64,000 bases of DNA from assembly GCF_005503145.1 (NCBI RefSeq), contig NZ_SCNV01000001.1, forward strand, positions 248,001 through 312,000. Reading direction: 5' to 3'. The notes under the pieces are model-generated. The model saw only the letters and a program-made list of their open reading frames with translations, did not search any database and was not told where the DNA came from. This DNA comes from Burkholderia sp. 4M9327F10 (lineage in GTDB: Bacteria > Pseudomonadota > Gammaproteobacteria > Burkholderiales > Burkholderiaceae). Of this stretch, positions 53,207 through 61,938 are shown piece by piece. Position 1 is the first letter of the stretch, and every line of letters begins with the position of its first letter. Position numbers and translations under genes: made by a program.

Positions 53207-55558
53207 ATGAAACATCACACACTCATCTCGCGTGCTGCGTTACTGCTGTTTGCGCAGACGATTTCCCTGCATGTCCTGGCCGCCTCGGCAGGTGCGCCGA
53301 TCACCGGCACCGTGACCGATACCCAGGGCCATGCAGTGGAAAATGCAGCCGTATCGATCCAGGATGCCGACGGCCATACGCTTGCGCAAACGCAAACCGG
53401 TCACGACGGCAGCTTCGCGCTCCCTGACGTTCAGCCGGGCACCTATGCGGTGACGGTGGGCGCGAAGGGCTTCGGCGCCAATACCAGCATCGCCACAGTC
53501 GGCGACAGCGCACCGGCGCCGCTGAAGGTGGCGCTCGAAAAAGGCAGTGCGATGGATGTCAACGTTCAGGCGCAGCGGCTCAATGTGGCCCGCAACGGGC
53601 TGCAGCCGGAAGTCGGTGCGAGCGTCTACCGCTTCACGCAAGCGGACATCCAGGCGCTGCCGCAAGGCGACAACACGCCGATCAACCAGGTCCTGCTGCA
53701 GGCGCCGGGCGTGGCCAACGATTCGTATGGTCAGCTCCATGTGCGCGGCGACCACGCCGATCTGCAATACCGCATCAACGGCATCATCATTCCCGAGCCG
53801 ATCAGCGGCTTCGGGCAGTCGCTCGATACGAACATCGTCGATCAGGTCAACCTCATCACCGGCGCGCTGCCGGCCCAGTACGGCTACAAGACGGCAGGGA
53901 TTGTCGACATCACCACCCGGTCCGGCGACCTCGGCAACGGCGGCGCGATCGACGTGTACGGCGGCAGCCACCAGACACTGCAAAGCAGCGCCGACGTCTA
54001 CGGCTCGCAGGGACCGCTCAGCTACTTCTTCACCGGCACGCTCGGCGTGAACAACCTCGGCATCGAAGCGCCGACCTCCGACGGCAGTCCGCTGCACGAC
54101 CATACGCGTCAGGGCAACGGCTTCGGCTACCTGTCGTACATCATCAACCCGCTGACCCGCGTGACGTTGATGGCCGGTACCGCCGCGAATCAGTTCGAAC
54201 TGCCGAATACTCCGGGCCTGCCGACCAACTACACGCTGGCCGGGCAGACGACGTTCAATTCCGCCAATCTCAACGAGACCCAATCGGAGCTGAACAACTT
54301 CGGCGTGCTGGCCTTGCAGGGCACCAACGGCGGCGCGCTCGACTACCAGGTGGCGCTGTTCACGCGCTATACGCGCACCCAGTTCAATCCCGACCCGATC
54401 GGCGACCTGATGTTCAACGGGGTGGCTTCGAACGACTTCCGCAGCAACCAGGCAGAGGGCGTGCAGGCCGATACGACCTACCGGCTCAACGATGCGCACA
54501 CGCTGCGCGGCGGGCTGTGGGTCGAGCAGGAGCACGCCGTCTTCAACGACAGCGTCGCGGTATTCCCGGCTGACGCCAACGGCAACCAGCTTTCGGATGT
54601 CCCGTTCAACATCAACGACTCGGGCGCCAGCACCGGCTATCTTTATAGTGCTTATCTGCAGGACGAATGGAAGCTCAACAGCAAGCTGACGTTGAACTAT
54701 GGCTTGCGTTACGACGGCATGGACGAGTACGTGCATGCGAGCCAGCTAAGCCCGCGCATCGGCCTCGTGTTCCAGCCGACCAACGCCACCACGCTGCACG
54801 CCGGCTATGCGCGCTACTTCACGCCGCCGGACTTCGAGCTGGTCTCGGCGTCGACCGTCACGCGCTTTAACAACACCACCAACGCGAGCCAGGTGACCCA
54901 GGACAGCCCGGTGCAGCCCGAGCGCAGCCACTATTTCGACATCGGTATCACACAGCGCCTGACACCCGCGTTGACCGTCGGCCTGGACGCGTACTACAAG
55001 ATCGCCTCGAATCTGCTCGATGAAGGCCAGTTCGGCACGGCGCTGATCTATACGCCGTTCAACTACCAGTACGGCCACGTCTACGGGCTCGAATTCACCA
55101 CCAACTACAAACAGGGCAACGTTTCCGCCTATCTGAATCTCGCGTACAGCCGCGCCCAGGGCAAGAACGTCGATTCGGCACAGTTCAACTTCAGCGCGGC
55201 CGAACTCTCGTATATCGCCAGCAACTGGGTGTACCTCGATCACGATCAGCGCGTGACCGCTTCGCTTGGCGCGGCCTACGAACTCGGCAAGACCACCTTC
55301 ACCGCGGACGCGATTGTGGGCAGCGGCCTGCGCAGCGGCTTTGCCAACACCGACAAGCTGCCGTGGTACGGACAGCTCAATCTCGCCGTGATCCAGCATT
55401 TCAACGAGCCCATTGTCGGCAAGTTCGAAGCGCGGGTCGTGCTGATCAACGCAATCAACAGCGTGTACGAACTGCGCGACGGTTCGGGCATCGGCGTCGA
55501 AGCCCCCCAATATGGTCCGCAGCGCGCCATTTACGCCGGCCTCACCAAGCGCTTCTGA
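53207..55558 (+). CDS. TonB-dependent outer-membrane receptor with CarboxypepD_reg-like domain
   Basis: 783 residues from ATG 53207. Seen: signal peptide (SLHVLAASA-GAPITG), an N-terminal carboxypeptidase-regulatory-like domain at about 25-110 (GTVTDTQGHAVENAAVSIQD), a plug domain (INQVLLQAPGVANDSYGQLHVRGDH), and a beta-barrel ending in IYAGLTKRF with the terminal phenylalanine. No siderophore-type motif identifies the ligand. It is the first gene of an operon with exbB, exbD and tonB, so energy transduction is dedicated. The palindrome upstream suggests zinc control. Confidence 0.92.
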   Translation: MKHHTLISRAALLLFAQTISLHVLAASAGAPITGTVTDTQGHAVENAAVSIQDADGHTLAQTQTGHDGSFALPDVQPGTYAVTVGAKGFGANTSIATVGDSAPAPLKVALEKGSAMDVNVQAQRLNVARNGLQPEVGASVYRFTQADIQALPQGDNTPINQVLLQAPGVANDSYGQLHVRGDHADLQYRINGIIIPEPISGFGQSLDTNIVDQVNLITGALPAQYGYKTAGIVDITTRSGDLGNGGAIDVYGGSHQTLQSSADVYGSQGPLSYFFTGTLGVNNLGIEAPTSDGSPLHDHTRQGNGFGYLSYIINPLTRVTLMAGTAANQFELPNTPGLPTNYTLAGQTTFNSANLNETQSELNNFGVLALQGTNGGALDYQVALFTRYTRTQFNPDPIGDLMFNGVASNDFRSNQAEGVQADTTYRLNDAHTLRGGLWVEQEHAVFNDSVAVFPADANGNQLSDVPFNINDSGASTGYLYSAYLQDEWKLNSKLTLNYGLRYDGMDEYVHASQLSPRIGLVFQPTNATTLHAGYARYFTPPDFELVSASTVTRFNNTTNASQVTQDSPVQPERSHYFDIGITQRLTPALTVGLDAYYKIASNLLDEGQFGTALIYTPFNYQYGHVYGLEFTTNYKQGNVSAYLNLAYSRAQGKNVDSAQFNFSAAELSYIASNWVYLDHDQRVTASLGAAYELGKTTFTADAIVGSGLRSGFANTDKLPWYGQLNLAVIQHFNEPIVGKFEARVVLINAINSVYELRDGSGIGVEAPQYGPQRAIYAGLTKRF

Positions 55559-55595
55559 TAGCGCCGGCGCCGGAGCAACAGGAAGGAGTCTGAGC

Positions 55596-56201
55596 ATGAA
55601 CGACTGGACCAATCTCACCGACGCAGCGCGTCTGGGCGGCTGGGTGATCTATCCGCTGAGCGTGCTGGCTGTCATCGCGCTCGCCATCACGCTCGACCGC
55701 ATCTATGCGCTCTGGCGGTTTGCGCGCATGCCTGCCGCAACGCAGGGCGCGCAGCTTCCCGGCAGCTTGCCGCAGCAGCACGCGTTCAGCCGGATTGGCC
55801 GCCTGTTCGACGACGCGCGCGCGCCGCTCTGGCGTATCGAAACGCGGGTTGAAGCCACCGCAGCGCAAATCGAGCGCGACATGAGCCGGGGTTTGTGGCT
55901 GCTCGAAACCATTGTCACGGCAGCGCCGCTGCTGGGTCTGCTCGGCACGATTGTCGGCATGATGCATTCGTTCAAGCTGATCGGCGGCGATGGTCTCGTG
56001 AATCCGTCCGGCGTCACCGGCGGCGTCGCCCAGGCGCTGATCGCCACCGCGATCGGTCTGGTGATCGCTCTCGTTGCGCTGTTTGCGTTCAACTTCTTTT
56101 CGCGCCGCATCGACCGTCTGATGGACGAACTCGAGTCGTTTGCCAACGAAGCGCTCAGCGACCTGCGTCTTGCCGGCGAACAGAGCGGACAGCCGTCATG
56201 A
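55596..56201 (+). CDS. exbB: MotA/TolQ/ExbB proton channel protein
   Basis: 201 residues. Seen: three membrane helices (VIYPLSVLAVIALAITLDRI, AAPLLGLLGTIVGMMHSF, GVAQALIATAIGLVIALVAL), the last with the conserved TA-IGL pattern of ExbB. It forms the proton-conducting pentamer that drives TonB. Start ATG 55596 follows GGAAGGAG by a short spacer. Its stop overlaps the exbD start. Confidence 0.93.
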   Translation: MNDWTNLTDAARLGGWVIYPLSVLAVIALAITLDRIYALWRFARMPAATQGAQLPGSLPQQHAFSRIGRLFDDARAPLWRIETRVEATAAQIERDMSRGLWLLETIVTAAPLLGLLGTIVGMMHSFKLIGGDGLVNPSGVTGGVAQALIATAIGLVIALVALFAFNFFSRRIDRLMDELESFANEALSDLRLAGEQSGQPS

Positions 56202-56596
56202 AACTGCGGCGCTCACGCCGCTCGAAACGCGGCCGCATCGAGATCATTCCGATGATCGATGTGATGTTCTTCCTGCTGGCGACCTTCATGCTGACTTCGC
56301 TCGCCATGCAGCGGCTCGACGCGGTACGGATCAACCTGCCGAATGGCCACGCCCAACCGATGTCGCAAGACAGGCCGCTAACGCTCTCCGTGAACCAGGC
56401 CAATCAGGTGTTTATCGATCAACAGCCGGTGAGGCTCGATCAGGTGGCGCCGACGATCGCCCGCCTGCTGCGCCCCGACGCCAACGTGGTGGTAGCCGCC
56501 GACGATCACGCCGCGCATGGCGTCGTCGTGCAGGCCATGCTGGCGGCCCGCCAGGCGGGCGCCGAGCACTTCCTTGTTGCCGTACATCGTGAGTAG
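56198..56596 (+). CDS. exbD: ExbD biopolymer transport protein
   Basis: 132 residues from ATG 56198 (ATGA overlap with exbB). Seen: one N-terminal membrane helix with the essential aspartate (EIIPMIDVMFFLLATFML), then a periplasmic domain (PLTLSVNQANQVFIDQQPV to EHFLVAVHRE). It partners ExbB in the motor. Confidence 0.94.
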   Translation: MKLRRSRRSKRGRIEIIPMIDVMFFLLATFMLTSLAMQRLDAVRINLPNGHAQPMSQDRPLTLSVNQANQVFIDQQPVRLDQVAPTIARLLRPDANVVVAADDHAAHGVVVQAMLAARQAGAEHFLVAVHRE

Positions 56597-57368
56597 CGGT
56601 TTGCAAAGGGTGTTGTCGCTCGCCGACCGGGAGCGGGTCAGGTTCGCGCTCGCGCTCGCTCTGGCTGGCGTGGTGTGCCTCGGGCTGCTGGCGCATTCGG
56701 TGGGCTGGCTGACGAGCCGCGAGTCTGCGCCGCCTGTGCCGAAGCCGATGGAAATGCAACTGGTCGAACTTGCGCCTGTTGTGCCGCCCGCCGCGCCACC
56801 CACGGCACCCACGGCACCCACGCCGCCCGCACCTGCCACGCCAGTCATGCATGCAGCGGCGGGGCCGGCCGCTACGAGACCCACATCGCGTCAGGCGCCG
56901 CTCACGCATGCGGTCCCGCCGCCTCGCGCACCCGCGCCGCAACCACACGAAGCAACCCAGGCCCCGGCCCCGGAGCCTGCCGCACACAACCCACCCGCGG
57001 CGCCTTCGACGCCGGCGCCCGCCGCCGTCGCGCAGGCCGCTTCGAGCACCTCAGCACCGTCGAGCGGCGCGAACTCCTCCGCGCCACCCGCGCCTTCCGG
57101 CAGCAGCCAGGCGCGCGCCATCTCCCAACCGGTGCCGGTGCTGCCCGACGATCTGCGCGAGCAGGGCTATCAGGTGACGGCAGTCGCGCATTTCAAGGTG
57201 CACGCCGACGGGACGTTCGAGGTGGAACTGGTCAAACCCACGCAAAATCCGCGGCTCAACCAGATCCTGCTGGAGACCTTGCACCGCTGGCGCTTCTTCC
57301 CGGCGATGGAAAACGGCCGCCCCGTTGAAAGCGACCAGGAAGTGCGGGTGCACTTCTCCGTAAGCTGA
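56589..57368 (+). CDS. tonB: TonB energy transducer
   Basis: 259 residues from GTG 56589, which overlaps the exbD stop by 8 bases. Seen: one N-terminal helix (FALALALAGVVCLGLLAHSV), a long Pro/Ala-rich spacer that crosses the periplasm, and the C-terminal TonB domain (GYQVTAVAHFKVHADGTFEV, PRLNQILLETLHRWRFFPA). The coupling of four genes shows a self-contained transport system. The longer frame from 56517 overlaps exbD and is not used. Confidence 0.92.
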   Translation: MSSGLQRVLSLADRERVRFALALALAGVVCLGLLAHSVGWLTSRESAPPVPKPMEMQLVELAPVVPPAAPPTAPTAPTPPAPATPVMHAAAGPAATRPTSRQAPLTHAVPPPRAPAPQPHEATQAPAPEPAAHNPPAAPSTPAPAAVAQAASSTSAPSSGANSSAPPAPSGSSQARAISQPVPVLPDDLREQGYQVTAVAHFKVHADGTFEVELVKPTQNPRLNQILLETLHRWRFFPAMENGRPVESDQEVRVHFSVS

Positions 57369-57442
57369 ACGGCCGCGCGCAGCCGCTTCCGGCAGACTGC
57401 CTGGCAGACTGCTCCGCAAACTGCGCGGCAAACTGGTCAGGC

Positions 57443-58852
57443 CTACATGCGGAAATCCGCAGCCATGTCTTCGTCGCTGCGTGCTTCAAGCTCACCGTTG
57501 CGGCAGGCCTTCATGAATGCATCGTAGTCTTTCTCAACCAGGTCCGCGCAGGCGAACGCATAGTCGGTCAGCGCTTCGGCAAACTGGTCGCCACGGCCAA
57601 TATAGGCGCTGATCTCAATCGCTTTGCCGCTCGCCTTGGCATGCGCACGCGCCATCACCCAGCCGCACAGTTTCGCGTAACCTTCGAGCAGGTCGTTGTC
57701 GAACAGCTCGATATTGGCGGAGAGCTTCATGTCGCGCAGTTGCCGGAAATAGAAATGACGGCCGGAAGGCCCGGTCGCCCAGCCGAGAAAAATATCGCTG
57801 GCCGCCTGCAGGACCCGCTGCCCACGCACCACGCGCTCGCCGTCGTGCTGCAAAGACGGTCCCCGGAAGTACTGCGCGATTACCGACTGGCGCGCTTCCT
57901 TGATCTGCAGGAAGAGCGGCTTGCCCATATGGTCGGTGCTCAGCAGCACCAGGCAGCGCGTGCCCACGCTGCCGACGCCCACCACCTTGAACACCAGATC
58001 CTGCGCCGAAAAATGGCTGAGCAGTTCACGCCGGTCGTGGTTGAGCGTTTTCAGATATTCGCCGTACATCGGGCCAATCAGCTTGCGCCAGTCGCCCAGC
58101 GTAAACCAGTCGTCTTCGGCTTCGAACATCGTGTTCGCGCCGTGTACGTGGAAGAGGCCCGGCGGCGCGTCACGAATCACCAGGTGATCGCCATCGTGCT
58201 CGCACATCTTGTCGAGCATGCTTTCCTGGGTGCGCCCAGCGGCCTTTTCCATCCCACGCCTGACCGCGCGGCGGCGTTCCGGCGTCAGCGCGGTTTCGGC
58301 CATGAGATCGAAGGTAATGCGCTCGTACCACAGTTCGAGGGCGCCGCACTGCGCGTAGCGCGTCATGCGATCGCGGTATTCGCTCATCGCCGTCATCACC
58401 AGATCGGCCGCGAAGCCGCGGCTCAGGCGCATATGCCGCGCCGCGACCACCAGGCTGGCGCTCAGACGTTTGAGATCCCACTCGAACGGCCCGAGCGCGA
58501 CTTCGTCGAAGTCGTTCAGATCGAACACCAGTTGGCGTTCCGGCGTAGCAAAACCGCCGAAGTTCATCAGATGACCGTCGCCGCAGATCGGCAGCACGAT
58601 GCCGGTGTCGGCAATCCGGCTCAGGTCGTGGGCCTGCAGGATCGCGCTACCGCGAAAGAACGTGAAAGGCGACACAGCCATGCGCCCGTAACGCAAGGGC
58701 ACCAGTTTCTGCACCCGGCCTTCGCTGCTTTGCCTGAGCAGATCGATCGGGTTGCGATGGATCTCGCCGAGCGTCCGATGGCTCGAACGCTTGGAATGCT
58801 CGCGGGCCGCCCGGCCCCGGGCCTCCCGTTCCGCGATGCTGCTGGCTTTCAT
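57443..58852 (-). CDS. DUF2252 domain protein
   Basis: 469 residues from ATG 58852, which has a GGAGAAGGG site. Seen: LVPLRYGRMAVSPFTFFRGS, CGDGHLMNFGGFATPERQLV, FDLNDFDEVALGPFEWDLKR: the kinase-like fold core of DUF2252, where D and N residues resemble the catalytic loop of aminoglycoside-phosphotransferase relatives. Whether it phosphorylates anything is unknown. Full family length. Confidence 0.9.
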   Translation of the reverse strand: MKASSIAEREARGRAAREHSKRSSHRTLGEIHRNPIDLLRQSSEGRVQKLVPLRYGRMAVSPFTFFRGSAILQAHDLSRIADTGIVLPICGDGHLMNFGGFATPERQLVFDLNDFDEVALGPFEWDLKRLSASLVVAARHMRLSRGFAADLVMTAMSEYRDRMTRYAQCGALELWYERITFDLMAETALTPERRRAVRRGMEKAAGRTQESMLDKMCEHDGDHLVIRDAPPGLFHVHGANTMFEAEDDWFTLGDWRKLIGPMYGEYLKTLNHDRRELLSHFSAQDLVFKVVGVGSVGTRCLVLLSTDHMGKPLFLQIKEARQSVIAQYFRGPSLQHDGERVVRGQRVLQAASDIFLGWATGPSGRHFYFRQLRDMKLSANIELFDNDLLEGYAKLCGWVMARAHAKASGKAIEISAYIGRGDQFAEALTDYAFACADLVEKDYDAFMKACRNGELEARSDEDMAADFRM

Positions 58853-59295
58853 GCCCTTCTCCGTTATGGTGACTCGCCGTAGCCGGCATGGGCCGCAACC
58901 CTCGCCGATACCGTGCCGATGCGCCCTGGGTACAGGCACGCCGGATTGCACTGTTTGTTATATTTTCGAAGACTGCCTAACTGCCACGCTGGCAAGCGCC
59001 ATCGCGTTGCCGTATTAAATCCTGTGAAGAAGGCGGGCGCAAGTGCCTGCGGGGCAGTACCCGCGCGCCGCGACGGAGCGGGCGGCAGAGGCGGCAGGTG
59101 AGAGAGCCGCTCCCGGCGGCGCAGTCCGAGCCGACAGCGTTTCCGCCAGGGCCGGGCGCCTCTTGCATGGCGGCGTGAGAATGTTCAAGATGGAGACCGC
59201 CCGCCCTGAGGCTGCCCGCGGGACATCGATCGCTCTGCGTCTGAACCAGTGTTGCACACGCGCTGTCACCCGCCAACCGCTTCACGAGGTCGCAC
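58853..59295. other. Long GC-rich intergenic region and leader of gltS
   Basis: About 440 bp. The left part (near 58950-59020) is AT-richer and probably holds the gltS promoter; the right part (59030-59190) is very GC-rich with several possible stems (GCGGGGCAGTACCCGC near 59050). No riboswitch consensus was recognised and no frame has a family match. Confidence 0.4.
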
Positions 59296-60558
59296 ATGAA
59301 CATCGGTACCTACGGCACACTCGTCGCCGCCTCACTGGTCCTCCTGCTCGGCAACCGGCTGGTGACATGGATACCGCTCCTGCGCGCTTATACGATTCCC
59401 GAGCCGGTGGCCGGCGGTCTTGTAGCGGCGATCTTCCTGCTGGTGCTGCGGCTCGCCGGCAACGTGGAGGTGCGCTTCGATACGAACCTGCAGTCGCCCA
59501 TGATGCTGGCGTTCTTCGCCACCATCGGCCTGAATGCCAATCTCTCCAGCCTCAAGCGCGGCGGCCCGCTGCTGCTGCGCTTTCTGGCCATCGTGATCGG
59601 CTTGCTGATTCTGCAGAACGCCGTCGGCATCGGCCTCGCCTACGTGCTCGGCGTCGACCCGCTGTTAGGCCTGCTGGGCGGCTCGGTCACACTGTCCGGG
59701 GGCCACGGTACAGGCGCGGCGTGGAGCAAGGTGTTCGCCGAACACCACGGCCTGCAATCGGCCACCGAGGCTGCGATTGCCTGCGCAACCTTCGGCCTCG
59801 TGATGGGCGGTATCCTCGGCGGTCCGGTTGCCAGGCGGTTGATGCGCCATGTCGTGGCTCCGAGCCTCACGGCCGATGCAACGTCCCCGCGCTCCGGGAA
59901 TGATTCGCCTGTGGCCGCAGCCACGACTACAGTTGCCGCCACAGATACGCAGTCGCCATTGGCCTTCGAAGAGCCGAAAGCCGAGCAGGCAACCACGCCC
60001 GCCGCGTTCATCGCCACACTGGCTCTGATCGCCATCAGCCTCGCCGCTGGCGAGACGTTTGCGAAACTGCTTGCAGGCACAACCTTCGAGTTGCCGAGCT
60101 TCGTCTGTGTGCTGTTTGTCGGCGTGCTGCTGAGCAATGGTCTTGCGCTGGCCGGCAAGCCCGTGATCGAGCATGCCGTGGCGCTGCTTGGCAACGTAAG
60201 TCTTGCGCTGTTTCTCGCCATGGCGTTGATGACGCTCAGGCTCTGGGACCTGGCGGCGCTGGCGTTGCCCGTCATCTCGCTGCTGGCCGCACAGACTGTC
60301 TTGATGGTGCTCTATGCGAGCTTCGTCACCTTTCGCGTGATGGGCCGCAACTACGACGCAGTCGTGCTGGCCGCGGGCCACTGTGGCTTCGGGCTGGGAG
60401 CGACACCCACCGCGATCGCCAACATGCAGGCGGTCACGAATCGCTTTGGACATTCGCACGTGGCGTTTCTTGTCGTGCCGATGGTGGGAGCTTTCTTCAT
60501 CGACATTGCCAACGCGATCGTCATCAAGGGCTATCTTGCACTGCCGCTTTTTCACTGA
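59296..60558 (+). CDS. gltS: Sodium/glutamate symporter
   Basis: 420 residues. Imports glutamate with Na+. Seen: IPEPVAGGLVAAIFLLVLRL, the reentrant-loop motif GGHGTGAAWSKVFAEHHG with GGHGT, the matching second half GHCGFGLGATPTAIANMQAV, and about ten helices. These two inverted GG-rich loops are the hallmark of GltS. A central cytoplasmic linker (about residues 185-235) is somewhat long and polar. Start ATG 59296. Confidence 0.94.
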   Translation: MNIGTYGTLVAASLVLLLGNRLVTWIPLLRAYTIPEPVAGGLVAAIFLLVLRLAGNVEVRFDTNLQSPMMLAFFATIGLNANLSSLKRGGPLLLRFLAIVIGLLILQNAVGIGLAYVLGVDPLLGLLGGSVTLSGGHGTGAAWSKVFAEHHGLQSATEAAIACATFGLVMGGILGGPVARRLMRHVVAPSLTADATSPRSGNDSPVAAATTTVAATDTQSPLAFEEPKAEQATTPAAFIATLALIAISLAAGETFAKLLAGTTFELPSFVCVLFVGVLLSNGLALAGKPVIEHAVALLGNVSLALFLAMALMTLRLWDLAALALPVISLLAAQTVLMVLYASFVTFRVMGRNYDAVVLAAGHCGFGLGATPTAIANMQAVTNRFGHSHVAFLVVPMVGAFFIDIANAIVIKGYLALPLFH

Positions 60559-60802
60559 GCAACGCTGGCCGGTTTTTCATCATGGCGGACTACGCAAGGT
60601 CAACGCTGTGATGCTGGTTTCAAGGCGATCCATAACTCATTCCTAATAGATCGCCGCAGAAACTTTAACTATCTGAAATCCTGTCGGTCCCCTATGCTCG
60701 ACCCATGATGCTATCCGGCTGCGTAATCGCGCATCCGGATGGCCACCAACGCAAGCCGCACGTGCGAGCCTGACGTACCAACCGGCAACCCGCCTTTCAC
60801 TA
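60559..60802. other. Intergenic region gltS-panE
   Basis: About 240 bp (300 with the repeat) without a supported gene. It contains the panE promoter region and, at 60803-60847, the tandem repeat listed separately. No intrinsic terminator with a T-run was found after gltS. Confidence 0.45.
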
Positions 60803-60847
60803 CCTTCACTACCTTCACCACCTTTACCACCTTTACCACCTTTACCA
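60803..60847. repeat. 9-bp tandem repeat, five units, in the panE leader
   Basis: Units: CCTTCACTA, CCTTCACCA, CCTTTACCA, CCTTTACCA, CCTTTACCA. The last three are identical. It ends 19 bp before the panE-like start codon, so a change in copy number would alter the spacing of the leader or promoter. It is not inside a supported gene. Confidence 0.75.
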
Positions 60848-60865
60848 CCATTAGGGACGAAAATC

Positions 60866-61843
60866 ATGAAGATCTGTATCTTCGGAGCAGGCGCTATCGG
60901 CGTGCTGATGGGAGTTGAACTTGCACGTGCAGGCGCCGACGTAAGCTTCGTCGCACGCGGGGCCCATCTGGCCGCCATGCGTGAGCGTGGCGCGCGTTTG
61001 CTGATCGACGGCGAGGAGCACAGCGCGCGGGTACGTTGCACAGACGACCCGCGCGAGCTCGGCGTACAAGACTACGTCATCGTGACACTCAAGGCCCATT
61101 CACTGCCTGGCGTGGTGGAATCGATGCAGCCACTGCTCGGCAAACACACGGCGATCGTCACCGGCGTCAACGGCATTCCCTACTGGTACTTCTATCGGCA
61201 CGGCGGCAAGTTCGCGGGCACTCGCCTCGCCAGCATCGATCCTGACGGCAGTCAATGGACCCGGCTCGGTCCCGAGCGCGCCATAGGCTGCGTACTCTAC
61301 CCTGCGGCAGAGATCGTCGAGCCGGGACTCGTCAAGCATGTGTACGGCAAGAAATTCCCAATCGGCGAGCCGAGCGGCGAGCGCACGCCGCGCATCCAGC
61401 AACTTCACGAAGTCCTGCAGGCCGCTGGGTTCGACGCGCTGATCCGCGACAACATTCGCGATGAAATCTGGCTTAAATTATGGGGCAATCTGTGTTTCAA
61501 CCCGATCAGCGCGCTGACTCACGCCACGCTCGACGTGCTCACCAGCGACCCCGGCACACGCGCGGTATCGCGCACCATGATGCTGGAAGCAAAGCAGATT
61601 GCCGATCACTTCGGCGTGCACTTCCGGGTCGACGTGGAAAGGCGGATCGACGGCGCCGGCGCGGTGGGGGCGCACAAGACTTCGACGCTGGTCGATCTGG
61701 AGAATCGTCGTCCGATGGAAATCGATCCGTTGCTCACCGTCGTGCAGGAGATGGGGCGTCTGGTCGGTGAGCCTACACCGACCATCGACGTCGTACTGGC
61801 GTTGGTGAAGTTGCGCGAACGTATCGCGCTACAGGGTGGATGA
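60866..61843 (+). CDS. panE: 2-dehydropantoate 2-reductase (ketopantoate reductase family)
   Basis: 325 residues. Reduces 2-dehydropantoate to pantoate with NADPH in coenzyme A synthesis, if a true PanE. Seen: NADP-binding ICIFGAGAIGVLMGVELARA, the VTLKAHSLPGV segment with the conserved lysine, and KLWGNLCFNPISALTHATLD with the catalytic Lys/Asn region. Genomes of this group often have several paralogues acting on other 2-keto acids, so the name is provisional. Confidence 0.85.
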   Translation: MKICIFGAGAIGVLMGVELARAGADVSFVARGAHLAAMRERGARLLIDGEEHSARVRCTDDPRELGVQDYVIVTLKAHSLPGVVESMQPLLGKHTAIVTGVNGIPYWYFYRHGGKFAGTRLASIDPDGSQWTRLGPERAIGCVLYPAAEIVEPGLVKHVYGKKFPIGEPSGERTPRIQQLHEVLQAAGFDALIRDNIRDEIWLKLWGNLCFNPISALTHATLDVLTSDPGTRAVSRTMMLEAKQIADHFGVHFRVDVERRIDGAGAVGAHKTSTLVDLENRRPMEIDPLLTVVQEMGRLVGEPTPTIDVVLALVKLRERIALQGG

Positions 61844-61938
61844 TTTGCGCGTAGCCGATTCACTCCTGATTGCGAGCCGCCACTTGAAACCACAAAGCCG
61901 GACCCGGCGGGCCCGGCTGCCTCCCCTTCAGCCATGCC

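Noticed and set aside
60643..61041. Minus-strand frame encoding a GGK repeat across the 9-bp tandem repeat
   Set aside because: It is antisense to the panE-like gene and the repeat peptide arises only from the DNA repeat.
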